From positions 62,001 to 126,000 of the forward strand of contig JAPYMA010002755.1 of NCBI GenBank assembly GCA_035041965.1: 64,000 bases of DNA, given 5' to 3'. Under the pieces are notes generated by a model. The model saw only the letters and a list, made by a program, of their open reading frames with translations, was not told where the DNA came from and ran no database searches. Each line of letters starts with the position of its first letter. Position 1 is the stretch's first letter. This stretch comes from Anisakis pegreffii (taxonomy: Eukaryota; Nematoda; Chromadorea; Rhabditida; Anisakidae). Made by a program: the position numbers and the translations under genes. Shown here piece by piece: positions 12,331 to 24,580 of this stretch.

Positions 12331-14400
12331 AGGATAACCATTTTCACGCTACCGCTTTTCCACGCTACTCTTAGGTTTACCTGTCAGCATGACATTTTCA
12401 CTCAACCATCAGATTATTCATATTCTGCGGTTTGAGAGAAGTATACATGTTATGGAACGAAATTGCTCACTGTTCAGATGTTATCGTTATATGTGTACAG
12501 GGATGTTTTATATTATGCATTCAATAGGTTTGATCAAGTTTCCTTAATTTTCCTTTTGCTAGAGAGCAATTTGCTCATCAGAGCAATTTGAATCCTAAGA
12601 AATTAAATATTTTGATCGTCTTAGTTGTGTCAGTCATCCTTTCACGTACGTCCCTTTTTGATTCAAGCCGATGATGATGCCAATAGAAAGGATCTCACAA
12701 AAACATCAGATATCATTACTGAATAGACCATGTCGTCATGTTGTAGTCTCCAGCCAAAGTAAAAGTTTCAAATCCGGGCCTCCTATTGATCATACAATTT
12801 CAAATAGCTGAAGGTTGGCGGTAGAATAGCTTGAATAGCTAGCTTTCAAATAGCTTGAATCTGTGCATCAAATTGCCACTACTGCGAAGATACGAGGAGA
12901 ATAGATTGCAATGTGTTGAGCGGACAGAAGTAAATATATACTCGATTTCGAGATTGTCTATTTGGTTTCAAGAAGTAGAAAGGTTCAAGAAATAATAATT
13001 GAAATTGTTATCCACCCGACTAGCAAAATTCATAAAGAAGATGCATACGATCTTCCAGCCGAGTGGCTATCGTTTATGACCTGAATGAATCACCGCGTTA
13101 GTTCAAAAAGGCGAAAAAATTGCAAAATTCATTTTTGTTTGCAAAATAAAAAAGCCTGAAACTTAATAAAAGCAGCAAATGACTAAATACACCACTTCAT
13201 ATTCAACGGTATTCAAGGCAAAACCAAAATCTCGAGACATTTTCGTATGCATCTGCATATCTTCAGCCATCCATTACCTTTAACTGAAATTTGCAATGTT
13301 TGTGAATCAATCGAAGAAACTGCTTGATAAATGCATGCAATATTCAAATGATGGACATCTTCAGGGAGATGTATGGGCCAGCAAGCCATGGAATGGCTCA
13401 CCTGTCCAACATTGACAACAATCGTTAATATTATTGCCCGTAATTTCGGCCCTTATCTCCAATTACGGGTTAGTTGTGTTAGTATCATGCAAAACAACAT
13501 GCTCTTATTAGTGATATTAGTGGATTAAAAAGACAAGGACGTAATCATGCAAGACAACGGACGAATGAAGAATATATACATATAATACAACAGATATTTT
13601 TTATGGCGTTTCATTGGCCATCAACCGTGCCAAATTCGGCGCAGTTATTAACTGTCGCAATATTATATAAGTATTTTTGATGCAAAGTCCAAAAGTGGTG
13701 CAGTGAAGTGAATGAAATCAAAACACAATTGTTGTTTAAAAAACATGCGTACGAGTGGCATTGGTGAAGCGAATAAGACTGGAAAACAGTGCACAGCCTT
13801 GAACATTGTTAATTAAGAACATGCACAATCGTTGTTAATTAAGACGAGGGAATAACGAGTAACTCAGGCAGATGATAGCAACTTGCTCCGTAACTAATTA
13901 AATTGGACTCAGCTAATTTCAGTAACTGGACGGGAATTTTGATTATTTACGCTCGTCGATTGGTATCTTTCGTATTGACCAACTTTTTAAATCAACAAAT
14001 TCGAATCAGTTCCCACTACACTCGATTTTTTATCAATATGTCATGGAATAATTAAAACGAACGAAATAATTAAAACGTTCGACATGCTACGAAATAATCC
14101 AAACAATTTTCGGAACTCACTGGTATTATGATGAGTTACTGAAATTATCCAAATTACCTGGTGTAACACTCACTAAGAACTTTCACTACTGAATCTCATC
14201 AATATCTCACTAAAATGTAACTATTCCAAAGATAGTATCATAAGATTTTCTTGAGCAATGAATACAATGTTTTCGTCAAATTTTAGACTGTCTGTCGTCT
14301 AAGTAGAGATAACTCTCTCGAAAGAATGCATAAGGTACCACTACAGAATTGCGGTACCGCATAAATAATATCTTAATAACATTATTGCGACTAACCGCTT
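12330..14400. other. Intergenic, no feature recognised
   Basis: No ORF with convincing coding features and no RNA gene or repeat family that I could define. Confidence 0.45.
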
Positions 14401-15130
14401 AAAGCTATCAATAACAGTAAAATAAAAGTATAAGAACAACAATAACACAGAAAAACAAAACAACAATAAAACTGAACAAAGAACAACTTAAAGCATCACA
14501 AGTGTTTTGCTAAAAAAAAAAACAAAAAAGTATTTCAAACAGAAAGCTTCGAGCTATCTATAAAACAGGACACTAATAAAATGATCATGATAATGAAACA
14601 AATGAAATCAAACAAAGCAACAACTAAGTTGCTAACAACACGAAACAATATGAACTGCTTAAAGCTATCTAAAACACGACATAATCGAAACGATAACCTA
14701 AATATCACAACAGAAAAATCAAAAAACAACATAAAACAAAAAGCTTCACGCATTCAAGCTCAACAACAACAATAAAACAACACAACTGCTTGAAGCTAAC
14801 TATAGCATGACAGATTACTACTGGAAACATGGAATGTAAAACATACAAAATAAGATAAAAACATGCAATATGACATTGAACAAAGCTTAATTCAAAATAA
14901 AGCAGCTTGGTTGCGTACAAGGTAATAAAACAGTAAAAACACACATTAACAAAACAGTCATGCAATAAAACAATGATACATTAATTTTTTAAGTGATTTA
15001 TCTTTTTTTGAATTTTTGGTTTTATTTTATTTATTTTATTATTTTTTATTTTTTTTATTTTTTCTTATTTTTATTCTATTTTTTTATTTTTTTAAATTTT
15101 CAATTTCAATTTTTTAAAATTTTGTTGCTC
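14400..15130. repeat. Low-complexity A-rich then T-rich DNA
   Basis: 14400-14980 is A/AAC-rich on the plus strand, and 14990-15120 is nearly pure T with scattered A. ORFs called here are compositional artefacts. Confidence 0.75.
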
Positions 15131-15689
15131 TCGAAAGTTTGCTTCTTGATGAAGAACCAACCACGTTCACTTACTTGACCAATTTGAGAAGAACGAGTTG
15201 ACTGTTGTGATGAATTCGCCAGATGCGTCGTTCTGGTGGAATATCTTTGAATATTTTGCAGAAGTTTAGTTTCTAAATTGAATGAATATTGTTGAGGAGG
15301 ATATAATTCGATGATTGTTTGCAGTCGAACGTCGATTCACAGAAATATTCGACGTGAACTTCCGGCCAATTACTATTAATACACTTGCAGCAAAGATGTC
15401 TTCAACGTGCTGCTGACAAGATTTCAATGAATGCAGTCGATAAATATCGCATCTCTCGATTGACAGATTGCTGATTCATTATTCGAACGACCGGAGAGGG
15501 GCCAAGCATTTGACCCGACAACAGTTCTCTCCGAATGATGGCCAAATTGGTGTTCACTCGGTGATAACTTCCGCGAGAGAATCAGAATCAAAAGGGAAGG
15601 AAGGTGAGGAGAGCACTTCGATTTGGATTTGCAATTTCATTTTAATGTGCTCCAGGTGAACGATATGTTGTCGAAGTTGACATTCAACA

Positions 15690-15722
15690 GGAGTGGGGTG
15701 GGGGAGGGGAGGGGGTGGGTGG
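15690..15722 (+). other. G-rich tract, potential G-quadruplex
   Basis: A run of about 33 bases contains at least five blocks of three to five G separated by single A or T bases (ggggtgggggaggggagggg core). It is conspicuous in otherwise AT-rich DNA and fits the G3+N1-7 rule for an intramolecular quadruplex. No adjacent gene start is recognised. Confidence 0.5.
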
Positions 15723-15729
15723 AAATGCA

Positions 15730-17010
15730 AATAGCAGACCTTTACAGTTTGGCTAATTGAGGTTGAGGGCGAATCATTTCCATAAGGTTGTCGAGCTGTT
15801 GAATTTGTTGAACGCTGATAGTAGCAACTGCTTCATTGATGAGTCACTGATAGAATATTGCCTTATGGAATACTTCGTAGCGATGCTGCAGGCAGGTAGG
15901 TGAACGTGGTGGTGCGATGTGGATGGCGTACGTGATGATATCGACGAGTTGATGAATTATAAACATTCATTGAAATCATGAAATCATACAAAGCTAATAA
16001 CATCAACGAAAAATACGACACAAAATGAACTAATCGAACATAATTGAAATCACTTAAAACTGTTTCAATAAAAGTTGTGTATAATCTACCTTAATAATAC
16101 ATACAATGAGAAAATTTGATATCATTTTAAAAATTTGCAAAAAAAAACTTTCATCATGTAGCCTAACACCTCATCATTAGCGCACAACATCAAATACTTC
16201 TCAATAATATCTTAATATGACAACGTTTTAGAAATAAAAAATATGTCAGCCACATTGCTTTAAATAACCTCCCTCCAATAACAGAAATATTCTCATTGAA
16301 TAAAAGTATAACAACAATTTTGAAATGAATGCCAAAGTTAATTTTCTCCATTTTTACGTCTCCTATATTTCTGGCATTATGGCACGGACATATTCTACTT
16401 CATGTTGTCACAATAATGTTATCGATAAGACGCTATGCTCAAATTTTCGCCAATTTACCTTTTAAAACTAATCGAATAATTGTATTCTATCTTACTTCTT
16501 AAATATTCCAACTGATCTCATCTCATTACATCTCAGTGATACTCAGTCTTATGGTACTATTCCCTTTCACCCTCGTCTCTCATTATCAAAATTCTTGTTC
16601 TTATCAAACAAGCAGTCAACATCATTCTAGCTCTGCTCATTTCTTTACACCAGGTTACTTGTCCATATATTGATGATATTTATCACTATATTCAGCTTAC
16701 TATATGCCTCAATGACAGTTTATCACTATTCGCAATCCATTCATGAAAATTTTCATAATTTTATTTAGTCAGTAACTCACCATAATATATCCTCCTTCAT
16801 TCTATGAATAAATTTTCATTTAGACTGATTATTCTTCACTTCATTGTTTCATTTTCTGCTTAAACGAGCTCATTTTTCCAAACTTAATGCTTTTTAAAGA
16901 ATATTTTACCCAGCAGTTTCACCGAAATAACAAAATCAACAAGATTTTAGAGAACTAAGTTTTTTCAACATTTTTTTACTCACTTCATTATTTAAGATTT
17001 TCTCAGAGTT
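15730..17010. other. Intergenic, no feature recognised
   Basis: AT-rich, no supported ORF. Confidence 0.45.
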
Positions 17011-17014
17011 CAGG

Positions 17015-18105
17015 ATGAATGGGTGTGGAGACAGATGTTTTTGGTACATTGAAAGAAAGAGACAAAATCATGGAACTGTCAAGACATCAGCAGCAAAGAA
17101 CAACGAACAGGTATGTTGAAAGGTAAGGAAACTGTGAGCGAACGTAGAAATTTTATGTCGTGTGTAAAATTGTTCAGTGTTATCAAACTCCCCCTAATAA
17201 GTCCTCTAGAAATCATGTCAACACGTTTGGTGGCCTTGGCAAAGATGAGCAAGTCAGCGGTGGGTGTTATTCGACGAGGTTGATGGCAAGGATACGTCGA
17301 CGACTGGAACGACTGCTTCAAACAGCACTAGTGCATCACCTCATAAGGTCAGCTTTCTTTAAATTGCTTTCATAATTTCTGTTTAAACTTCTCGAATTCA
17401 TTTGCCTTCAGTGATATCATCCTAGAGCTTTTATGGTACCGGTCTGATAAAATTCGCCTGCTTGTCTTTATCATTCGGCGAACGGCATTCATGCAAATGT
17501 TTGGAAAGATTTTCGATTATTTTTTTAAGTTTGCAAATTATATTTTAACTAAATGAGTTCGTCTTTTTCTTAAGATTAATTTTGAGTATTTTATTATTTA
17601 AAAGAAACAATAGTTTAAAATTGGTTGGATATTCTGTAAAAAGGAACTACTTATTTTTAGTGCCGAAGTATGTTGCAGTTGTGTTGATGTTTCCCTTTTC
17701 AGTGTGATCAGTGGATATAAATTGGTAACTGGATTGGACGATGGTGGAAATTGGGACAGTGGAAAGAGGAAAAGATTTCGTTGGTTTGGACAATGCGATA
17801 GTTGGAGTTCGAATTGCCAGTGGATTGGCATTAAAACGTTTGCGATTTGATTTGCATGTTTTGTTATTGTGCCCTTTTATATCATCTGCTTTCAATGTTT
17901 TGTTATTGTGCCCTTTTATATCATCTGCTTTCAATTCAAAAACAATTTAAAGAATGAAAGAATCACAGCAAAAATAAAATATTACAAGGCATTATCAAAA
18001 GCATTACAATATCAAGGACAAGCCAGTGCAAAACATGTCGCCAGTTGGATTTCGCACTCGGTCGTATCGTTGCAAAAAATGGTTGCAGCAAAGCGAGTGA
18101 AATAG
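17015..18105 (+). CDS. Uncertain multi-exon gene, function unknown
   Basis: An ATG at 17015 opens a frame (MNGCGDRCFWYIERKRQ...) that ends in phase 0 at a GTATGT donor at 17111. A TTGTTCAG acceptor before about 17177 continues it in phase with CYQTPPNKSSRNHVNTFGGL. Later exon-like sequence follows a TTTTCAG acceptor near 17702 (VERGKDFVGLDNAIVGVRIA) and includes a lysine-rich end at about 18000-18105. The chain between these pieces was not resolved and no domain is recognised. Two adjacent 39-bp copies (17858-17935) sit inside the third piece. It may be a real lineage-specific gene or chance. Confidence 0.25.
17858..17935 (+). repeat. 39-bp direct tandem duplication
   Basis: The block starting 'tgttttgttattgtgccctt' is present twice back to back with no visible difference. 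It is 13 codons long, so it preserves the frame of any ORF crossing it. Confidence 0.85.
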
Positions 18106-18779
18106 CAATCAACCCGCTCCAGGTATGTTTTGGCGTAAAGAAATGCTGAAGTATCTTTTATCCTTTAAAAAATCTTTGTGCTAGACTCAGCATAATAAAA
18201 TGACGACTTGAATGCATGCATGAGAGTGTATTCATTAATTGATATTCCATACTATTTAATTATTATTGTTTTGGTTACTTTATAATGAATTTTAATTATT
18301 ACTATTGATTTAGTTATTCATTATTCTTTTGTTATCAGTTGTTTCGATTAATTATTACTATTACTATACGTATTATTCAATTTTATTTCAATTTAAGTTG
18401 TTATTTCATCAGTTCCATCAACTAATATTTGAATGAGACGATTGATTACTACTCTATCTGCTTGGCCCACCTTGGGTTTGGATATGTTACGAACTGCTCA
18501 AGGATTGATTTGAGCCATTACAGAGACTTAATAGAATTATTTTAAAAACTCATTGTAACATGCTTTCATCATCTACGGATAGAAATCAGATTACAATGAT
18601 CTCACGGCCACAATATCACTGAAAGGATTGAAGAAAAAATGTCGTGGAATGTCGTGAAATGATTAAATAAACCTTATAATCTAACGTATAAACATGACGA
18701 CTGAGTAGAATTGACCAGAAAATTTGATCGGTTGATTAAGCAAGTGAAAATTTTCAAGTTCGCTTCCAATCCTGAGCAG

Positions 18780-18935
18780 ACATAGCCATTTTCTGGAGAT
18801 AGTCTCAATTCAATAGCGCAGTCGCGCTCATTTATACAAATTGATCACTATAGAGCAATCAATACGTTCATATTAGCAATAGGCGGATTGCGATATTCGA
18901 GCTAACCGTCTTCTCAGGTTTGACCGGAAACATGC
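18780..18935 (-). repeat. Solo reverse-oriented fragment of the ~402-bp family
   Basis: 'catagccattttctggagat', 'gcgcagtcgcgctcattta' and 'gagctaaccgtcttctcagg' match the copies at 28.9-29.5 kb almost word for word. Confidence 0.7.
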
Positions 18936-18937
18936 GA

Positions 18938-18980
18938 ATTTCTTTCCACCGTTTGATTCTGTGTGAACGGTGGAAAGAAA
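18938..18980. repeat. Perfect ~16-bp stem hairpin
   Basis: 'atttctttccaccgtt' is followed about 12 bases later by its reverse complement 'aacggtggaaagaaat'. It lies at the edge of the satellite fragment and may be a folded-back duplication. No terminator role is implied in a eukaryotic genome. Confidence 0.7.
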
Positions 18981-18984
18981 TAAA

Positions 18985-20500
18985 TTCTGTGCGAACGTAA
19001 AATGTAAATTTTGTTTGTGCGAATGACCGAAATATTTCGCAGCATACACAATGATGTGTGCAAAAATTCACTCATTATCTTTCGCAACTGCTTGATGGAG
19101 TCGAGTATTGAGCTCAACTGGTTCACGGCTATGGACTGTTTTCATCGCTGGCTTTCGTTCCGCTTTTCAGTGGATTTTCAGCTCAGTTCTCTTTCTTTAA
19201 CCATTTTGTTTGTTTGTTATTACCTTTTTAATTTTTATAAGTTTCGATTCCATTCTCAGTGTAAGAATTCTTCCAACCATTCTGATCCACGCAAAGAGCG
19301 ATCGTTCTTCGATCCGTTTCGTTCTGTTTTGAAACTTCACTCTAAGTGAAGGTAGAGTGAATTTTTTGCACCGTTCCAATGTATGGATGCCTTGTACTCT
19401 TAAATCAGAATGTCAAGGAAATTGGAGGAAAGTTGCTTGAAAGGCTGACTGAATTGCAGATTGCAAGATCAAAATGATTGAAGTAATTTATTATATATCA
19501 ATACTCTTCATCAATGTTGAAGAGGAAACTTTACACCTGTGATCCCAAATTGGTTATTGCAATTAGATTATCATAAATGCACATTTCATGCACTAATATT
19601 GTTATCTATGCAGAATGAATGATGCGAACAGAGAACGACGTGATATTTGATCTGATATATTAGTGATAAGAGAGTCTCGTAAACTCATAATGAGTTTCAA
19701 CTGCTATTTAAATTAACAGATGAACTGAGCTGAAACACATATCCATGTAATTGATCTTAAATCAAGATGTCAACGAGATCAAAATGATGCAAATGAGCAG
19801 AATAACACAATATGTCGAATAATTCAACTAAACGATAATGAAACAATACCTACAAATACATCCGCTTATTCGGCTTCAATGACATCCACTGACTCATCAT
19901 AAAGATTCTCTCATGAACATACTCAGCATTTCTGCACTATCATAGAAATATCTAAGTTTTCATCCACAATTACCCCAAACAACTAACAGTAGGTGCTGGG
20001 TAATGGGTACAAGAAAGTGTTACGTTAATTGATCATCAACCATAATTCTGATAGTGAGTGAGAATAAATTTGTATATAAATTTTTTTAATAACAAGGTTA
20101 ATCTGGAATAAATTTGTTTGATTTCTGACTTGTCTCCTGAACTACTTCGGGCACCAGATCTGCGAACAAAGAAGTGCTCATTGTCAGTTTGCTATACCAC
20201 ACTTAGTAGGTCTCAAAGCGTGGTGATACAATTCGATAGATTTCTAACAATGGGATTTGTGAATCTGACGTTTCAACTTGAACATTGAGTTAGAGTCAGC
20301 CACATTGGAGATATCCCGGATGCAAGAATAGGAAGTTCATTAATTCAGATGCATCAATTACAGCAAACCTCTAAATTGGTATATTTGACAACTATGGCGA
20401 ACGCATTGATAGATGGCTTGAAGAACATGACACTTCAAATTTTTAGGCACTCAGTATCAACGAATGTGCGCATTCCAATACAATTCAACAGGAACAAAAG
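18985..20500. other. Intergenic, no feature recognised
   Basis: AT-rich with no supported ORF; it ends at the 3' side of the FRA10AC1 homologue. Confidence 0.45.
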
Positions 20501-20507
20501 CAAGACA

Positions 20508-20513
20508 TTTATT
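20508..20513 (-). promoter_or_regulatory. Polyadenylation signal AATAAA for the FRA10AC1 homologue
   Basis: A canonical AATAAA on the minus strand lies 43 bases past the stop codon of the gene ending at 20556. Confidence 0.6.
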
Positions 20514-20555
20514 AACAATAATCACATAATTTATACAAGTTTGTGCGATAACAGA

Positions 20556-22410
20556 TCACATGAACATCTCATCCAGAAACGCATCCAAATCTTCTTCTTC
20601 TGCTCGTTTCTCATCTAATATTGCCGTCGCATCTCCGGGTTTCTTCCAGATCTCTAACAACTTTTTCGCGTCTTCTTTTGCTTTTTCATCTGATGTTTTA
20701 CTGGAGTGCTGCGAATCACTTTGCCCGTTTCCATCTTCACCATCCAACTGTTTGCCTTCCCCAGACGTTTCTTCAACTATATTCCCGCTGCCATCATTCT
20801 CGCCGGACTTTGAATTTTTCCGGGACTTCCGCAGTTCTGATTGCGAACATGATGGTAAACTGAAAAGAGGGGAAAATGCAAGAGATCATTAAGATAGTGA
20901 TACGCAAAACAATAATAATCGCACACAGAAAAAAAAGTAAGAATGATTATATGAATAAATTAATATTGATGGCAAAGTGAACATTGCCTAAGAAATGGAA
21001 AAAAAAAAGAATTACGCAGATGGTTCGCCGGTTGTTGATAGAGATCCTTCACGCAATTTTTCTCGTCTGTTCGGTTTTTTGCTTTTCTTTTCCACTCGCT
21101 TTTTCTGGCTGTGGTAATTCAATTTTGCAGAACACTCAGGGCACAGACGTAATTTTACCAAAGCATTTTTCTTTTGCCCGTCTTCAACATAACCAAAGTT
21201 CACCTGAAATGAATTAATCAGTATGTGAAGTGGGAATTCGAATGAATCAAATAAATTGCAATGTCGAGTATGAATTCTCACTTTAAAAACATCTGACAAT
21301 GAATTCATCAAGTCGGGAATGATAAAGATATTCGAAAAAACTTGATAAAATGCACACAAAAACAAAAGCGAACAGTAAATTAACCTCCCAACTGCAGAGA
21401 CTTTCTCGATTCGGGCAATGTTTATTACCACACTCGAATTGTCCTTTACCGCTTTTCACCTCTTTTTCAACTCGCCATCGCATTGCAATCCTTCAATCAA
21501 AACTTGGAACATTCCTCGACGAAATAATCACTTGAAATTCTTTCAGCAGAAAATTTGACGATGAGAAATTCTTTTTAAGCTTTCAAAATGCCAACTCGCC
21601 AAAATATTTCAATAATCACCAGAAATTATTCACTCACTCACTTATTTTTCTTGTAGAACGTTAAATCGGCAATACAGTACTCTTTGAACAATTTATCATA
21701 ATAACGCTTCGCCAATTTGAACTCCCACGAACGGTTTGCTGCGTCGTTCAGCTGAAAATTCAAACGTTTTTTGAACGTACCACGATTACTCTCCTTGCAT
21801 TTTATGAGGAGACTGATATGTTCATTCGAAATTTGCACAGAATTCTAAAAGAAATCCATCAGAAAAGTTATTCCAAATTGAAACACAAAAAATATTCCAC
21901 TGCGGAAAGACTCAAAATCGAGTGTACAATTACCTCTTGTTCGTCCCACAAAAATCTGTACCTTTCTTTCAACACGTCAAAATCAGTTCTGTCGTTGCTG
22001 CAGTCGCGCTGTAAACGTTTCGTAGCACCCGGATAATACAAAAAATAATTGTTGATCAGTTCTTTATGTCTTGAATAGACGTCCAACGTCATCAAACGAC
22101 GCTTTTGCCTTGAAACAGTGATGAACGATAAAAACAATCATAATTATAAGTATGAATAACAATAACAACACCAGCAATAACAGTAATAAACTAATGAATA
22201 CCTCTCAATCTGAGCATGCGCTTCGTCGAACGCAGCTCTCGACCGTGATCTGTCCGCTGATCCGACGAAAGCGTCCGACTTTCGAAATCCGCCTAGATCG
22301 TTATCTTTGCCCAACTTTCTGGCTTTCTTCTTCTCGCGTTCAATTTCACTTCCATAATCGAATTCCGAATTCAAATCGTCGTACTCAACAATAGGATTAC
22401 GTTTGGTCAT
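20556..22410 (-). CDS. FRA10AC1: FRA10AC1 homologue, six exons
   Basis: Exons 22410-22202, 22108-21934, 21751-21642, 21490-21385, 21203-21016 and 20859-20556 join in consistent phase to 363 codons plus stop. All introns are GT-AG and about 90-180 bp. Family hallmarks are clear: YSRHKELINNYFLYYPGAT, RYRFLWDEQE, LAKRYYDKLFKEYCIADL, MRWRVEKEVKSGKGQFECGN, then a C-x4-C pair and SWEVNFGYVEDGQKKNALVK with LRLCPECSAKLNYH. The tail is acidic and lysine-rich and ends LDAFLDEMFM. Human FRA10AC1 is a nuclear protein of about 315 residues linked to the spliceosome; the nuclear role here is inferred by homology. The start ATG abuts a TTTTTAG splice acceptor, suggesting trans-splicing. It lies 526 bp downstream of ICMT on the same strand. 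Confidence 0.93.
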
Positions 22411-22417
22411 CTAAAAA
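22411..22417 (-). promoter_or_regulatory. Probable trans-splice acceptor at the FRA10AC1 start codon
   Basis: The minus strand reads AATTTTTAG immediately followed by ATG, leaving no 5' UTR. This is the arrangement expected when a spliced leader is added, although an ordinary 5'-UTR intron is also possible. Confidence 0.5.
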
Positions 22418-22419
22418 TT

Positions 22420-22936
22420 ATTTATTAATTTCATTCTTTACAACAACACTTAAAACACGAACATTTACAGCGACACGATTAATCACATACGACATTTGAA
22501 AACAACATCAGTGATGTTAGTAACAACAATCATAAGTTTATCATTATTGACTTTTCAAATTGAAATCACTATACAAGCACTTAAACAGTATCAAAACATA
22601 CAACATACAACCACCTATACGTATTTATTAGCATACGGAAAATGCAGTGATAAATCGAAGGGAAATATTACTATTACCGCCGTTATTATTCTTCGCAGAA
22701 ATTCAGCCTGAAAATAATTTCTAAATTTCAATTGCAATGATAAATCATCCTTAAGATTTCAGAACATCAACAACAATGATTATGAGAATAAAACGTTCGA
22801 ATGAATGACAAATATTACAAACAAATAGCATCATTTTCATTGCTCCAATACGACATGAAAGACTTTCACAAAATGATGATGATGCAAACACAGAGGATCT
22901 TCAAAGGACGAAATGGGGAGTAGCCTAAGATTTGGT
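22420..22936. other. Spacer between ICMT and FRA10AC1
   Basis: About 520 bp between two same-strand genes. No minus-strand AATAAA was seen just past the ICMT stop. The spacer holds no supported ORF. Confidence 0.5.
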
Positions 22937-23905
22937 TCATGTTGCAAACTTATCAACTTGAAAACCTTTGACGAACGGAATACCGGATGGTACGTTTCGT
23001 TGATAATTGATATATTTCAAACCAAAGAAGGAGATCAAGCAAGATTCCTCCCAACGAATGCGATCGCTGAAGAATTTCCATGAGACGAGTGCATACAGAA
23101 CAACACAAACGGGGTTCGATAGGATCACTTGAGTTCCCACACACCAAATAAACCATCCCAAATAACCGGGATGTCGCACCCATCCGTACACTCCGTTCGT
23201 TACCAATTCATGATTTGATTTTTTTCGGTTTGCTACCAAATGTGTGAAGCCACCACGTGCATGCAGCATTGCCATTTTCCTCAGTACTTCACCCAGAAAT
23301 ACCATCGTCAAACCACAGTACGCCATCCGATTACTTTTGCTATTCGGCCAAAAATAACTCTCCAGTGAAAATTCCGTCCAGCTTGCGAACGCCGCCAACC
23401 AATATTCCACGGAATGATTCAACAAATACGACGAATTTCTCAAGTCTCGTCGACTTGCCAGCGCTGTCATAACGTATTCGCTGTAGTGAAAGAACGCTAT
23501 CGATAATGTGTAGAAGGCAAATATCCGTTTAGGTGATACATTATTTGCACTATTCTCGGAGTCATTCGATGCCGACACGTCGGCGGTGATGTAAACGAAC
23601 GAAATTGCAAATACAGAGCCGAGCAACGACGCTTGTACACTGTTCCAGAAGCGTTTCCAATCCCAGAATAAAGCCAATCCGAATGCACAAATTAAGGCTG
23701 AACCAACCAGAATAAGAATGAAATATTGCTGTGAATAAATGCTGACTGCTATCAACCAGACAACCACGAATGAACCGAGTGCTGAGAGAAGAGAGCAACG
23801 TAAATCCAAATCTTCATAGAGTGCAACTGCAAATGACCTTAACAAGTTCTGATGCTCGAACGATTTTATATGATTGTTTGATGTGCTCACCACCTCATCC
23901 TCCAT
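22937..23905 (-). CDS. ICMT: Protein-S-isoprenylcysteine O-methyltransferase (ICMT), intronless
   Basis: A single 322-codon ORF. ICMT methylates the carboxyl group of C-terminal prenyl-cysteines on CAAX proteins such as Ras and lamins, using S-adenosylmethionine, in the ER membrane. Visible features are a run of hydrophobic helices through residues ~40-130, SYLLNHSVEYWLAAF near 160, and the catalytic C-terminal block with NGVYGWVRHPGYLGWFIW, GTQVILSNP, SWKFF and RIRWEESCLISFFG, ending in GIPFVKG. The RHPxYxGW and E-E elements are the cofactor and active-site signature of the family, and the length is normal for an animal ICMT (human 284 aa) with a longer N-terminus. The start is the first in-frame ATG, 24 nt after a TTTTTCAG acceptor. 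The lack of introns is unusual beside intron-rich neighbours; the frame is intact and fully conserved. Confidence 0.96.
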   Translation of the reverse strand: MEDEVVSTSNNHIKSFEHQNLLRSFAVALYEDLDLRCSLLSALGSFVVVWLIAVSIYSQQYFILILVGSALICAFGLALFWDWKRFWNSVQASLLGSVFAISFVYITADVSASNDSENSANNVSPKRIFAFYTLSIAFFHYSEYVMTALASRRDLRNSSYLLNHSVEYWLAAFASWTEFSLESYFWPNSKSNRMAYCGLTMVFLGEVLRKMAMLHARGGFTHLVANRKKSNHELVTNGVYGWVRHPGYLGWFIWCVGTQVILSNPVCVVLYALVSWKFFSDRIRWEESCLISFFGLKYINYQRNVPSGIPFVKGFQVDKFAT

Positions 23906-23928
23906 TTTTTCTCACTTCCAGCAACACA

Positions 23929-23938
23929 TCTGAAAAAC
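23929..23938 (-). promoter_or_regulatory. Probable (trans-)splice acceptor with a tiny uORF before ICMT
   Basis: GTTTTTCAG ends at 23930. The predicted mature 5' end would begin ATGTGTTGCTGGAAGTGA, a five-codon upstream ORF that closes 6 nt before the ICMT ATG. Confidence 0.4.
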
Positions 23939-23939
23939 A

Positions 23940-24580
23940 CTTTGAAGCCCTTATAAACTGCGACAACTTAAATAAGCGAAATGGCAGTCAGTAAAAAGGC
24001 GAGTTTACACAATAATGCCACAATCAAACTCGCGGCAACACATTATTTTTTTTCAATCGTATTTTTCGACGTCTACACCACGGATTCTCATTCAGCTGCT
24101 GGACGTCTAACCTGAAGAAGTGTCCAAAAAATGTTACAAATAATAAAAATTTTACATGATCAAAAGCGTATGCGAACAAACAGAGCTGAACACTTATCGA
24201 TTTCACAAGCTGCTATGATAAATTGTCTATTATCAATTACGAAATCGATGCTCCATACCTATTCAACGACTTATTATCGTCATCGCCATGAATATTACTC
24301 ACATCCTGATAATTAAAACAATTAAAATAAAGTGTTACAAACAATAAGAAGATATTTTAAAGTCACTGTTCGTCTCATACAATCATGTGTAAAATAATAG
24401 TACGTTGGTTCGCCACACTAACAATCAGATGAAATGTGGCCAATAAATAAATTTTCTTAAAGTAACACACTCAATCTTTATCGTTTCTCGGGAATGTTCA
24501 AGTGCCGCATTTTCTGGATTTATAAGTTATACATCAATACTTTTCAAATTAGATATTATAGGTGTTGCTGAATAAAAGTA
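23940..24580. promoter_or_regulatory. Divergent intergenic region between ICMT and NDUFAF2
   Basis: About 640 bp between two divergently transcribed conserved genes, so it must hold both promoters. No TATA box or specific element can be defined by eye. ATATTATAG at about 24553-24561 is a possible acceptor just upstream of the NDUFAF2 ATG. Confidence 0.5.

Noticed and set aside
14535..15178. Hydrophobic ORFs on both strands.
   Set aside because: Low-complexity A- and T-rich DNA gives Phe/Leu/Lys-rich translations by composition alone.
17265..17345. FDEVDG, a Walker B-like motif as in replication factor C.
   Set aside because: Only six residues match, no Walker A or other AAA+ motif is nearby, and the frame is closed upstream.
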